Source: Dreissena polymorpha (lineage: Eukaryota > Mollusca > Bivalvia > Myida > Dreissenidae). From it: a stretch of DNA of 64,000 nt. The notes beneath the pieces are model-generated. The model had not been told where the DNA came from. It saw nothing but the letters and a program-made list of their open reading frames with translations, and ran no database searches. The position numbers were made by a program, and so were the translations under genes. Positions 26,086 to 39,043 of the stretch are shown here, piece after piece (the stretch's first letter is position 1; the number at the start of each line of letters is the position of its first letter). The stretch is taken from positions 102,398,384 to 102,462,383 of the forward strand of contig NC_068359.1 of assembly GCF_020536995.1 (NCBI RefSeq), read 5' to 3'.

Positions 26086-26855
26086 TGAAGTAAAAGATTT
26101 TTTTTTAATCAGTAAAATCTACCAGTAGCACAGTAACACGCACACCTCTGAAACTCATCAACACACTGGCGTTCTAACGGTCATTGACAGCTCAAGTTCT
26201 ACTTAAAAGTATAACGGTAACTCTTAAGTGCACTACAAAGTACCTGGCATACGGACAATACTCTAGAAAGTAAAACTGAAACCGGGTGCCCTAGAGCGTA
26301 TTTTCCATACCTGGGATAAATTGTATTATACATCAGAATACATATTTGGGTACTTTGAGGTAGTATCTGAGCCGACAACGACTAATTGCGTCAACCACGA
26401 TTGGTGATTGTCGGCTCATTAATTACTGAAAAGTACCCTGGGTACTCTTAAGTATAATACAAAGTACTCGGGGTATGGAGAATATACAAAAAATGTATTG
26501 CGGAGTATGGCCGGATTACTTATAATGTATTTTCCCTACCTGGGTACTTTTAAGTACTACCTGATGCGACAACGACCAATTGAACCACACCGGCAGGTTT
26601 GTTTTCATCTTCATGAGTTCAAATCTTACGAAGACAGTATGCCCAAAAATGTTTTGTATAAACTTATTTCCTTTGAGTCCAACCACCTATTGTTAACATT
26701 CCACAAAATTATATTTCATTGACAAATATTAAAACACTCGTAAAATATATGACAGTCTGTTATGTAAAATTGCGTCGACGTGAGAATTTTACCACTTAAA
26801 TAAATAACGTAAAATTCTATAAACACAAATCATTTGAGCCACACTCTCTGAACAA

Positions 26856-27060
26856 CGGGCTAGTGCATGTGGGCAAAGATCGTCTCATATTAGCTTCTAA
26901 AGACTGTACCTGCTAAATCTAACCAAAGGCGGTACTTAACGTTTTAATGAAAATTTTCGTTTAAAGGAAGTCCCTTCTAAAAGAAATCCAGTAAATGCGA
27001 AAAAGTATATCCCCAGATATCTGCGACGATACTTAACGCACATGCAATAAGCCCGGTTTG
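26856..27060. mobile_element. Palindromic MITE, family P copy (worn)
   Basis: 'gcatgtgggcaaagatcgtc' at the left, 'gtttaaaggaagtcccttct' in the middle and 'acgcacatgcaataagcccg' at the right, in the family order and spacing. Confidence 0.7.
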
Positions 27061-27592
27061 TATCTGCTATTTTCAATGTATTTTTTACGACTATTTTTGT
27101 ATTTGCGTGGGAAGGTATTCATACTCATGATGTAAATGCGGTCTGGTATTTACTATTTAACAGATGGTATGGTTCATGGTCAGATAAACGTTAAGTGCTT
27201 AGTTTGTAATCATTATATGTAGCAAAGTCCAATACGAATAAATCAATAAATAATGAATATAAATTTGGACAGCGTTAGTATGTATTTTGGAAACTGTTCG
27301 TCTGAGGTTTCGAAATTCAATGGGATTAAACATTTTTGTTATTTGTAAATAGATCTTCTAATGATGATTTTTAACAACATACCCTAACTTATACATGTAT
27401 GTATACTTTTCGTGTGTTCCTTTGTTCCATTCAAGCTACTTTCATATTTCATTTCTCTTACTTTATGAACGTGGTACGAGAAAAAACTTAATATAAAACT
27501 CAGTTTATGATACCGGTATATTTATCAACCATATTCAATAACATAAGTAAACAAATAAAAACATACACATATTATCTAAAGCCAAACCGACG

Positions 27593-30314
27593 TCATTGCT
27601 CGTATTCTTCAGGTGGAAGATCGTGAGTCCATCGGACATTCTCGGTCGGTTCAACAAGTCGGAACGGAAGCAGCAGTTTCTTCAACCCTTGCTCTATACC
27701 CTTGATAAACAGGCGGACATTGGAACACTGGCCGAGATTCACCGCCACCAGCTGGGGACAGTCGAGGTTCAGTTTGCTTATACTGGCGCATCCGAATAAA
27801 TTCAGGAACTTAAGCGGCTGCGCGAATATGTTCACGTTACTCAGTTCTCGGCATTTCTCCAGGTTCAGGTGCGCGATGTTCGGGCACCCGCCGAGCGCCA
27901 TCTGCAGGACGTAGTCCGACATCTGACACCGGTATAGCACCACCGTCTTCGCCAACTGCGTACAGAGGGACAGCAGGTTCACTTTGCAGTCGAACAGGCG
28001 TAGAAAGCCAATCGCGTTCAGAGCGTGGACAACGAACGATTCCAAATGAAGCTGATCGTCGCTGCAAAGGTTGAGCTCAATGCAGTCGACGCTGACGCAC
28101 TGGACCGTGACTGTACGGAGAGCGGGAAGGCCGACCAGAGCTACTTTGCAGAGATGGTTCGCTGTTAGGTACATATGGTTGAGTGTGATGATGTCGTTTT
28201 CGGCCTGAGTGTGAATGAGTCGAATGGAAGGACTGCGTATGTGTAGGGCCTCACAAGAGAAATCTCCAAGGAGGCACAGTTCTTGGACGCTTGGTATCAC
28301 CGTCTCGTCCAACGTTAAACTGTCCTGAGAGACGCACCCCAGACGCAGACAGAGCAATTTAGAGTTGTTTCGTAGCGTCTCCTTTAAGCACTTCATTTCG
28401 ATGAGCTCACAATTAGACACCTCGAGAAAAGTAAGTTTTTCGCTTTTGATTTTTAACGTCCTCAAGGAGTTGGATCCGTTTATTAATGCGCGCTTTAGAG
28501 ACAGCGCAAAAAGCTCCACGTGCTCGATGGATTCCATCCCGGAGTCAATTGTCACGTGCCGTAGTTTTGGCGCGTGCACACTGACGAAAGTCGTGCTCCA
28601 TATGTTGAACACGCAGAATTTCTGCAAACTAGCAGCCGACAGTCGTATTCCAGCCAAATGCTGCAAAAGGAAAAAAAATAAGTAAGAGTTATGAAAAGTT
28701 ATGAACGTTTACAAAAGAGGTTGGAATTAAGGGAATCAAGGTGCTTGCTACTGCCTGTATGACGTACATGAATTATTATTTGCAAGACTCGTTCACGCTT
28801 CAATTTGTCTCAGATGGTTTTAGTTAAAAACTGTTGCTTTGCCTCTATGACCTAAAACTCACAGAGAACGTTGTTTCATAGATCATGAAAAAATGAATAT
28901 GTACTTGCTTGTGTGTCGGTCATGATGATTTCAATGTTTTGTAAGATATATTCTAAATGTTTAACTATCAAGCGTGTGTATAGTTTAACGAGATTAAGGA
29001 CACTTTACATTGCCAAAGAAAGATCTGTAGGTTTTGAATTATGACATGAAAATTAAGAGGCATTTATTCAACAAATGATAAATATGCTGAAACTTTAAAC
29101 TAACGAGATGTTTGTATTTACCAATCACGAGTTGATAAATGATTTACGCAGTAGTTGTTACCGAGTGATTTTGTCGCAAAAGTTGTTATTGAGCTATTTT
29201 AGTCGCGGTATAGACTTTTTCTATGATAAATAACTATAGGCAAAAGCCATTATATCTGAATGCAATTACGAATAATGAAGTTATTCATTAGTAACACTTA
29301 GCTTACAAAAGGATGATATTATTTATAATTATTTAGGACCACACTAAGTTTAGACTATGCACATGAAGAACATTTCTTAACCTGTATTTGCTATACTACT
29401 ATTACTATTAGTTAAACCGAACTGACCTCGCAGTTACTTATGCTCAGTTTCCGAAGATTGGACAGGCTGTTAACTACGTCCCACAACTCTTCTGTTTCCA
29501 TAGCAACAAAATGAACGCACAATACCGTAACAAGACTGTTAATAATTGGTGCCACCAGTCCTTTGATAATAGAATGTCCATTCCGGATCGCTGTTTCGCT
29601 TCGTCCGTCAGTTAACGGCAAATTCGAGTTGATTTTTATGTGCAAATCTTCCAGCGATTTCAGTCTTGGTACGACCCTTGTGATCCCTTCGAACGTTAGC
29701 TTCGAACACGCATTTAGTGTCACTGTTTTCAGGTTTGATAAGCAGTTCGCTATTTCAAGAAAGTGTTCGTCAGTCATTGTGAATCCGCCGTTTATCTGCA
29801 CTTTTTCTAACCCGGTCATCAGGCACATGTCATCAATGACGCGCCTTGTCCATAACACTGGCACCCTCAGAACTTTAAGGTTTTTCAAGGCTGGCAGACA
29901 CGCGAAAATCGACTCGTACACCGTTGTATTTTCCCGCCATGTGACTGTATGCACATGGCGACCGTACAAACGAAATATGCAGACGACAAGCCTGAAATGC
30001 AGATGACTGTAGAACGTCGGGTCAATATTGATCGTTTTCCATAAACCTCCGCTATAATACAGCAAATCGTGCCATTTTCGACAAACAAGCGCCAATTTCG
30101 GCATAAGGTCGTCCACTGGCTGCAGATGCTTGAAAATGGACACAAGCGCCTCGCTAGGAAGATCCGTGATGCCAATTGAACCTCCATTTGATGATCTCAC
30201 AGCGCACCCATCCGCAATTTCCGGTCCCAACATGTGTAAGCGAACCTTCCTTGACGCCGTTCGCTTGATCACTGAAATGTACAGCCATACTGATGCTGCA
30301 ATCGCTTCCGTCAT
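27593..30314 (-). CDS. F-box / leucine-rich-repeat protein
   Basis: Two exons, 29427-30314 and 27593-28660, join in phase 0: donor AACTGCGAG/GTCAGT and acceptor CCTTTTGCAG/CAT. They give about 651 residues with the start at 30314. Residues ~50-97 are an F-box: ITDLPSEALVSIFKHL, then LALVCRKWHDLL and LWKTINI. F-boxes bind Skp1 and bring substrates to an SCF ubiquitin ligase. The rest is leucine-rich-repeat-like, with units such as LRTLKIKSEKLTFLEVSNC and NIAHLNLEKCRELSNVNIF, which would choose the substrate. It therefore belongs to the FBXL type, but I cannot name an orthologue. Exon 2 is clearly GC-richer than the DNA around it. An alternative start is the ATG at 30233 (MLGPEIADG). The N-terminus is uncertain because another open frame overlaps it. 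Confidence 0.85.
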
Positions 30315-30483
30315 CGGATATATACGTCTGTTGACACTGAATTGGTTTTATCGCATGCATCTGTTTCCACAGCTGTCGTATGCGCGGCGTGTCGGCCCAT
30401 CCCTTTGATGTATTTATATGCATATAATCGTCACGATGATTTTGCCCATACATATTGGCCACGATTGCGTCATTCATCAACAT
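30154..30483 (-). other. Overlapping open frame upstream of the F-box start
   Basis: A 109-codon frame begins with ATG at 30483 and overlaps the F-box frame in another phase. Its first ~60 residues (MYGQNHRDDYMHINTSKGWA, then RIRQLWKQMHAIKP) have protein-like composition, whereas the first 27 residues of the F-box frame look less so. It may be the true N-terminus joined through a tiny intron, a one-base error in the assembly, or an upstream open frame. The sequence alone does not decide. Confidence 0.35.
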
Positions 30484-30499
30484 CTTTAAGAAAGTACAT

Positions 30500-33144
30500 A
30501 AAGATTGCTTCTTAAGACGTCACTGCTGATCCACAGGTGAGCACCAAGTTATTGTACTACAATACAGAAATATGTGCTTGTATAAAGCGAATGGTTCTTA
30601 AATAAGAAAAGGTTTGTGTAATTGTTTCAATTTCATCTGCACACATGTGACATTCTTGAGTGTTTTATTTATTTCGATTTTTAAAAAGTCCCCCAATACC
30701 TGACGTTACATTATGCGTAAACCCGGGATGTGCCACAGCACTTTTACCTTAAAAACTTATTATACAAAATAAAGTTGGGACGGAAGTGACGTGAAAGCTG
30801 GAATACCCAAATTTTAAATTCCATCTGCTCCGTATGTTTACCAGCAAACAGGCCCACATGTGCCGGAAGCTGGCATTGAACCCAGGTCACCAATATGAAA
30901 AGGATGCTATCCGGACAAGAACATGAACTTTTTTATAATGTGCATGCCTATCGGCTATTTCTGATTTGCACTTAATAGAAAGCTCAAGGCATGCATCTAT
31001 TGGTGTTACTCATCAAGCGGCGCGCTCAACTGTCTATACATCTCAACATTCTTTAAATGCCAAACATGTATTTTCAAAATATATTTATGATCTATGTGTA
31101 GAAAAGGTTGATTGAACATGTATTATATTTACAGGTAGGTATTACAGTCCAGACAAACCTAAGCCATATTTTCTGTACATAATGAAATATAATGGAAAGG
31201 TTCAACTAAAAAACCAAGGAACACTCAATTATTGAAAACTCGTTTATTTCAAACAATTACATTAGAAAATAGCACAAAACGGAACTATTGGCAAATAAAT
31301 TAATGCATATAAGTAGAAACATGTTGTAAATACCATCACGCAATACAAAAATATAGCACTATATAGCACTGACACAAAGAAATTGTACAAAAGTATGACC
31401 AGCACATCAAAATAAAGAACACCAGAAATACAAAATGTTCGTCAAAAAGACGAAACTGACAATAAATCAAATCACTCCGCTCACATATTCAAATACATAT
31501 GTGACGCCCATTGCCAATTGATCTTAGTAGCACTATAGCACGTTAAACATTCACTTTAATTAAATAAACACCAACTAAAATACTTGTAAACATACTGGAC
31601 AAATTATTGTACAGATGATTCAATAAACTGTGAATATAATAATAATGGCTCATTCGAAATAACTCAAATAAAGTACCGTATTTAAGCCATAACAGTCTTG
31701 TCAAATCCTGCATCACTAAGGTGGAGTTAAAGACATTTCTCATGAAGATACGAAGTTAACTTTGTAATTTAGACAGCAACACAATCATTTACAATTGAAC
31801 ACTTGACAACTGCCAACCATAGGCACAAAATAACACAATTATACAAGACACACAAACACAATAATACACACATGAAAGACTGTGGTATAGAGGATACATA
31901 AACATGTAGTTAATAAATAGAACAATATTTGTACAATTAATTACAAATTCTTACAATGTCAACATTTAACAATGTGCAATTCATACTTATTACAAATTTA
32001 TTAATTCATTAACATGCCTCTATCTGTAAACAGAACTATTTACAACAAGTTGTATACAGTGTATAAAGTAGGTACTTAAAATAATATCTAATATCCTCAA
32101 GATCTGTGCATATTTATAAACTGAGTCAGTATACATCTCTTCAAACAATTGCATAAACCCACAAAAGAACCAACACCACCTATTCATTCTTATCCTGAAC
32201 TTACAGCAAAAAAGGGACATACTGCTGGGGAATTACCACAGGCAGACACATCAAGCTAATAATCTAGAAAAGAAAAAAAACTTAAATGACTTTTGGCAAG
32301 TATTCTTCCATAAGAAAGAGCAAAACAGCTGGAAAAGATCTGCTTAAAAAAAAAAAAAAAAAAAAATTAAATAAAGCCTGGCATAACCATCAATGGCACA
32401 CAGCAAACACCCATGTTCTGCAGCAATAGGAAAGTCTGTCCATAGAATGCCATCCATGCATATCTCAATATTTTTGTTTTCATAAAAAGTGCAAGTAGAA
32501 AGCTTACAGCAGACAGACAGTCCTGTTTTGTTTTTAAGAGCACTTCCAAGATGGTAAGTCTTCAGTGAAAGTGCAAGCTTACATTACTTTTTTTAATTGT
32601 CACATGTTAAAAAACAAAAATTTCCAAGACATAAAATTTTGTGAAAACAATCATGCAGAATTACCATAAAGATTTCCAAGAAATTTGTGAGAACAATCAT
32701 TCAGAATTACCATGTTTAGTAATGCATGTACCTAATAAGCAGTTTACAAGTAACAACCATCATTCCCAAGTCGTTCAGCAAGGCCAAACCAATGTCCAAT
32801 CAAAAGGCACCCATGTTCCACTTATGTCATCACCCAATAAGTGACTTTCTTAAATTCAAGAAATATGTTCAAATGTCAATTGATGACATCAACCCACATA
32901 TAGCACATCAAATAACATGAACAAATGATGATTTTAAAAAACACCTGACCATGGTTCAAAACAGAAGTACAAGCAAAAATACACCATCAAAACTCACACA
33001 TCTACTGACATAATATCCAGTGATATCATAACACACCTAGTGAGGTCATCACACATCCGGTGACATCATCAAACAATAGTTTCGGAATTTTCCAAGGGAT
33101 GTGATCACTCATCAACCTGTGACATCACTCAACCAGTTACATCA
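30500..33144 (-). other. Space between genes; right part probably cyclin 3' UTR
   Basis: No gene is seen. From about 31230 to 33144 the DNA is AT-rich and free of the mobile elements common elsewhere, and lies directly downstream of the cyclin stop. Minus-strand AATAAA signals occur at 31243-31248 and near 31995, so a long 3' untranslated region is plausible. From 30500 to 31230 is the likely 5' flank of the F-box gene. Confidence 0.35.
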
Positions 33145-36100
33145 TCAAACAATGGTTTCCAAGGGTTCTGGGGACTCTGTCTTCCCAAAGACTTCATCAC
33201 TCTCTTCTGGCCACAGATCAACACACCGCAGTACAGACCTGTGCTTACTGATCCCATGGTAAACATGGTGGGCATACTTGTTCTTGGCACCCTGTAAGAC
33301 ACAATCATTTGATATCAATGAAAACCTTCTGGAATAAACTCTTGTGAAGTCAGGATTTTAAAGATCTATAATGTGTTGTATTTCACAATTATGTTGAATT
33401 GATTTAAAGGTTTATGATAGCAAATTTAGCAAACAGTATATTTTAAAATGCGTTAATTGTTAAAGCCACACACCTTGCCTCTGACTTTGAAATGAAATAC
33501 ATTTTTATCAATACATATAGATGCACTTTGAAAGTATGCAAAATTGTCATTTAATCTAAAGCCTAGTAAGCAAGCAATTTATTATTTATCAAACGGTACC
33601 GCTTTTAAAACCTAAAGTAGGATTTCTAGTGGTATATGTCCATTCATTTCGACAAATGCGATTATTTTTAAGTTTTAAAGTGCAAAAAAGACGGATTTCT
33701 ACCTTGTTACTACCAGATATATTCTTATTGGCATAGATAAAATATGTTTCTTATTTATACTTGAATTTACTATGCCAAAGGTGTGTGGCTTTAATATTGC
33801 AGTGAATGTAAAATATTTTTATCAAGGAATGCATTTTAGAAAACAAGCTGTAGTAAATTATGTTATAAAAGTAAAAGTTTGGTAAGTAGTTGTTTTTTAT
33901 AAAAATATAAATATTATGTTCAATCCTAGCCAACTGATATATATCTCTGATAGCTGCTATCCAATTTATGAAGACAGTGTGTAGTGGCATGGCCAAATTG
34001 AGGGAAATTAAATCAAAGAGTGTTCAAGTTCAAATGGAAACAAGGGACAAAATTGTCACAAAACCAGGTTTTCATTGTGAAAAAAAATCTGATAAAGGGA
34101 GACAACTCAAACTAAACTTTTGAAATGAACAAACAAAATTAACCCCCTTTGTAAGTTTGTTTTAAAATAAATCTATTTTTTAGTCGTGGCGACCTTGACA
34201 TTGGAGATATTGACGTGATTCTTTCGTGCGACACACCGTCCCATGATGGTGAACAAATGTGCCAAATGATTTTAAAATCTCATAATGAATGACATAGTTA
34301 TAGCCCAGACAAGCTCATTTATGGCTATTTTTTATCTTTGAACTCAAAGTGTGACCTTGACCTTGGAGATATTGACGTAATTTTTTCGCGCGACACACCG
34401 TCTAATGATGGTTAACAAATGTGCCAAATGATTTTAAAATCTCACAAATCTCACAATGAACGACAAAGTTATGGCCCGGACAAGCTTGTTCCACCCGCCC
34501 GCCAGCCGCCAGCCAGCCAGCCCGCCCGCATTCGCCAATCTAATAACCAGTTTTTTCCTTCGGAAAACCTGGTTAACAAATTCCTTTAAGGCCTTTTAAG
34601 CAATGTATTGGAAGACTGGTCAATTCTCCCACTTTTGAGCTTCAAACACGTTGTCATTCTAAACTGAGCATTTTTCATGCTTTTGGTAATGCTTCACATT
34701 AATTTTGCAACATATTGTTAAAAAATAAAAGAAATTAAAAGACTGTCAGAGAAACTGTCCTTCAGTAAAAAAATGTTATCATGCTAATCTGAAAAAATGA
34801 TTCCCGTTTTTTCATTAAAATCGCTGATTCTAAGTGCCCCAACACCTGCAAATGTTTAAAGAAACCCCACCAACCTGGAACCTGGAGCGGGACTGCTTGT
34901 TCAGTGCGCGCTGCACCATAGAGATGCATGCCTCCATGTCCTTCACAGAGTACTTGGTGTAGTGCATGAAGTTCCTGTCCCACACCTCCTCACCGCTGAC
35001 CCCCAGCACTTCTCGGGCCACGTATAGGCAGCTGGCCGCTAGCACCGACGGGAAGAAGTGGACGTACGAGATCTCTATCAGCAGCAGGTCCAGCAGGTAT
35101 ACTGCCATGCTCTTGATCTAAAATAAAACAACTCATTTTGTTAGCCTCGCTGTGGGAAAACAGGTTGGAAACTACTGGTATGTTGGAAAGCAATATTGAT
35201 AATCGTATACACTATTGAACAACAAATAGATCTACATTAAGAGAAACACAATGCCCCTGCGCCACTTTGAAGCCATATATATGACCTGTGACCTTGAACG
35301 ATGACCTTGACCTTTTACCACTCAAAAAGTGCAGCTCCACGAGATACACATGCATGCCAAATATCAAGTTGCTATCAGACGCGACATAAAAGTTATTAAC
35401 CTTTTTTCGAAACCTAAACCCGAAACCTAAACCCAAAGTGTGACGGAAGAACAGACAGACAGACGGATGGACAGATGGACGGACGGTCCAATCACTATAT
35501 GCCCTCCTTCGGGGGCATAAAGAGGGTTTTGAATGGTCATGCTGATTTAAAATAAAGTCATGGTTCTGGATAACATGCTATGCAAACTGACAATTTCTGA
35601 ACCAGTCCTTTTCCTAATCAGTAAGCCTACGACCATTAGTTATAACACACTCACCAAATCGTTTTTGTCACAGGCATTCACCATGAGGAACCTGTCCAAG
35701 AACACGATGGGCCCGGGGAGATTGAGATTAAACTCAAGTTTCTTGAGAACGTAGCGCTCCATCTTGAGTACCTGATCTGGCTTGTAGGTGTCGTCCGTCA
35801 GTCTGCAAAGGTCTGTGATCTGCAGTCAAGGCAAAAAAGCAAATCTTTCCAGTGTGTGTACAGATTTTCTTGTTTTACGCTCATGGTTTGAAGTGTTTAT
35901 AAACAAATAGAGTGAAGCTTTGGCTTTTTTTTTAGTGGGCAATATAAGTGACTTCTAAAGGGTTTACACACTTTTGCTTCAATTAGACCAATAGCGAACT
36001 GTTTTTTTTTTACTTTTCATTGCCCAGTTTTCAAACACAGCCAAGATATGGATTGGGCGTGAAGTGTAACATTTAAGGGTGTAAATATGGTAAACGATAA

Positions 36101-39008
36101 ACTATTGACTCGTCACTAAGCACAACGTGAAATGTGACATTTAAGGGTGTAAATATGGTCAACGATAAACTATTGACGCGACACTAAGCACAAAAGAAGT
36201 TCACAATTAACACAATAAGCTCTGCTGAGCTAAACGAGATGACCCTATAGATCATTGAACACTTTTTTGAGGAACTGAACCTAAATGGCATGCAAAATAC
36301 TCAAGAACCATGGGTCAGGACTATTTTTTACAACAAAGGAACACTTTAAACCAATCTATGTAAGTCTATATAAAAACACCACCTGAAGGATGTTAGCCAT
36401 TTTGGACCCATGAGGTAGAGATTAGAAACTAATTTTCTTATTAAGTCTATATTAAAAATGTAAAACCTGGAACTTGGCTTTTTGTTGACAGAACAGAACC
36501 GAGAGTTTATTAAGTCTTATAACATAAGTACATCGTCTTTAATGCATATAATTATATATAAAGTAATGTCACGTGTCAGTATTCTATAGTTGGTTACTAA
36601 ATCAATATAACAATGTATATGTAAGTAGATTAAATGAAACAGAATTCAATGAAATATCAGAACAAAATAAGAACAGAGATCAATAACTATTTTGAACAGA
36701 AGAAACATAATTATTTAAAGGCAGTATAGACAAACTAGTAGTGTTAATTTACTTTGGTTATATATAATCATAATTCAAATACTATCTGAGTGACTGCAAC
36801 GTGATACATAAACTTCATTAAGTGGAATTACATCAAACCATTATTTTTCAAGTAGTGGTATCTAAAATAGTTTAGTTGACACCAGGACCATAGTTTAAAC
36901 AAACTTTGTATAGTTCAAAACTATCTGATGTTACATATGCCATATTTAAGCTATTGGCTTTGTTGCATAGAAGAACAAAGTTATTTTGATATATGTCCAT
37001 ATTAGCAATGGCCCCCTGAGAGCAAGTTCAGCTTTCACCCAAGAAACATAATGTTGAACAATATTCATAGAGGACCACCCCAAGAAACATTTCTAACAAA
37101 TTTTGTAGAAATTCTACTCAGAGGTTCTGAAAATGTTGTATGATAAAACAAGAAATGTGTTTGTCAGAAACACTATGCACCCTACTGCGCCGCTTTGATT
37201 TATTTCATTTTTTTAAACATTTGGCAGGTACAGATAATTTTAACAAGGTAATTAATATTTTTGTTATTTTTTTGTAAATTACTTCCCTTGTAAAAAATAT
37301 CTTTACCTGCCAAATGATAAATAGAAATTATCTCCCTTTAAAGCTTATTATTTCTCTTGGATTTGTTTTTTTTTTACCTTTTACCTTTTTTTTTTACCAC
37401 TCAAAAAGTGCAGCTCCATGAGATACACATGCATGTCAAATATCAAGTTGCTATCTTTAATATTGCAAAAGTTATGGCCAATGTTAAAGTTTTTTGACAG
37501 TCTCAGACAGACTGACTGACTTACAGTTCAACTGCTATATGCCACCCTACCGGGGGCGTAAAAAGTTCATGTCATATGTGTCCTCACATGACTTCTTATG
37601 AATTTATGTTTTTGTCATCGAAACATTAGGTATGTTGATAATTGAAGACACAGTTTCCTTTCCCAACATTAAAATAATACTGTTACATCCGCGTCAACTG
37701 AAAATTGGTCTTATGGAATATGCGCACAGCCTAGCTCATGCCCAGCACGCAACGCTTCCTGGTATATCCTTAGTATCCTCAGTATGCATATACAGACAAG
37801 ACTGCATAGATGCACATGCTTGGCTTGAACAATTAGAACAATTTCCACGTGCCAATCTCATTGCATCAAACCACGATACATTTAGATTGGAAATTGAAGT
37901 CACACTGTGTTATTTATAGCAAACCGGCAAATGTCATTTGCCTATTCTGGCTTGCAGGAAAGATTTTTAGACAGACATAACCCGAATGTAACACATGTTG
38001 CTAGATAATTAAATGAATTCCCATCTATCATGGACACAATTCTTTCGATTGTTCTGTCTCACAATTAAACAAGTGGCATTTACAGATAGGTTTTAATTCA
38101 TTTCTTTCCACTAAATTTGTGGGGGTTTTATATCTTGAAAGCAATACTGTGTTGTCAACAAAAGGTGTTTATTGATAGAACATCATGTCTTCTAACAATT
38201 TACCAACCTAGCACTGACCCTGAAAGTCTTGGGGAATTGGGTATGAAACTTATTGGTAATGCATAATTGTAACTGGGCTAAAATGTGTATCTACGTTTTG
38301 TATGAGCGGGGAGAGCAGTCAGCATTTTCCTACACTGACCAGACTGTGTTACATTCTTTAATACAAAGGCACGGTGATGTTGCTAATGTTCTTGGGGATT
38401 ATGCTCAAATCGGCAAAAGTAATTAAACAAGTGTATTCAGTCTGCTGGCATTATGTAAAGGTAATCTAAGGTAAAAAGCTGGTTTAAAAGCTATGTCGAA
38501 ACAAGGGACAAAATTGTCACAAAACCAGGTTTTCATTGTGAAAAAAAAATCTGATAAAGGGAGAAAACTCAAACTGAACTTTTGACATGAACAAACAAAA
38601 TAAACCCCCTTTGTAAGTTTTTTTTTTTTTAAAATCTATTTTTAGTCGTGGTGACCTTGACATTGGAGATATTGACGTGATTCTTTCGTGAGACACACAG
38701 TCCCATGATGGTGAACAAATGTGCCAAATGATTTTAAAATCTCACAATGAATGACATAGTTATGGCCAGGACAAGCTCATTTATGGCCATTTTTGACCTT
38801 TGAACTCAAAGTGTGACCTTGACCTTGGAGATATCGACGTAATTATTTCGCGCGACACACCGTCCAATGATGGTGAACAAATGTGCCAAATGATTTTAAA
38901 ATCTGACAATGAACGACATAGTTATGGCCCGGACAAGCTTGTTCCGCCCGCCCGCCAGCCCGCCAGCCAGCCCGCCAGCCAGCCCGCCAGCCAGCCGCCA
39001 GCCAGCCC

Positions 39009-39043
<35 letters not shown>

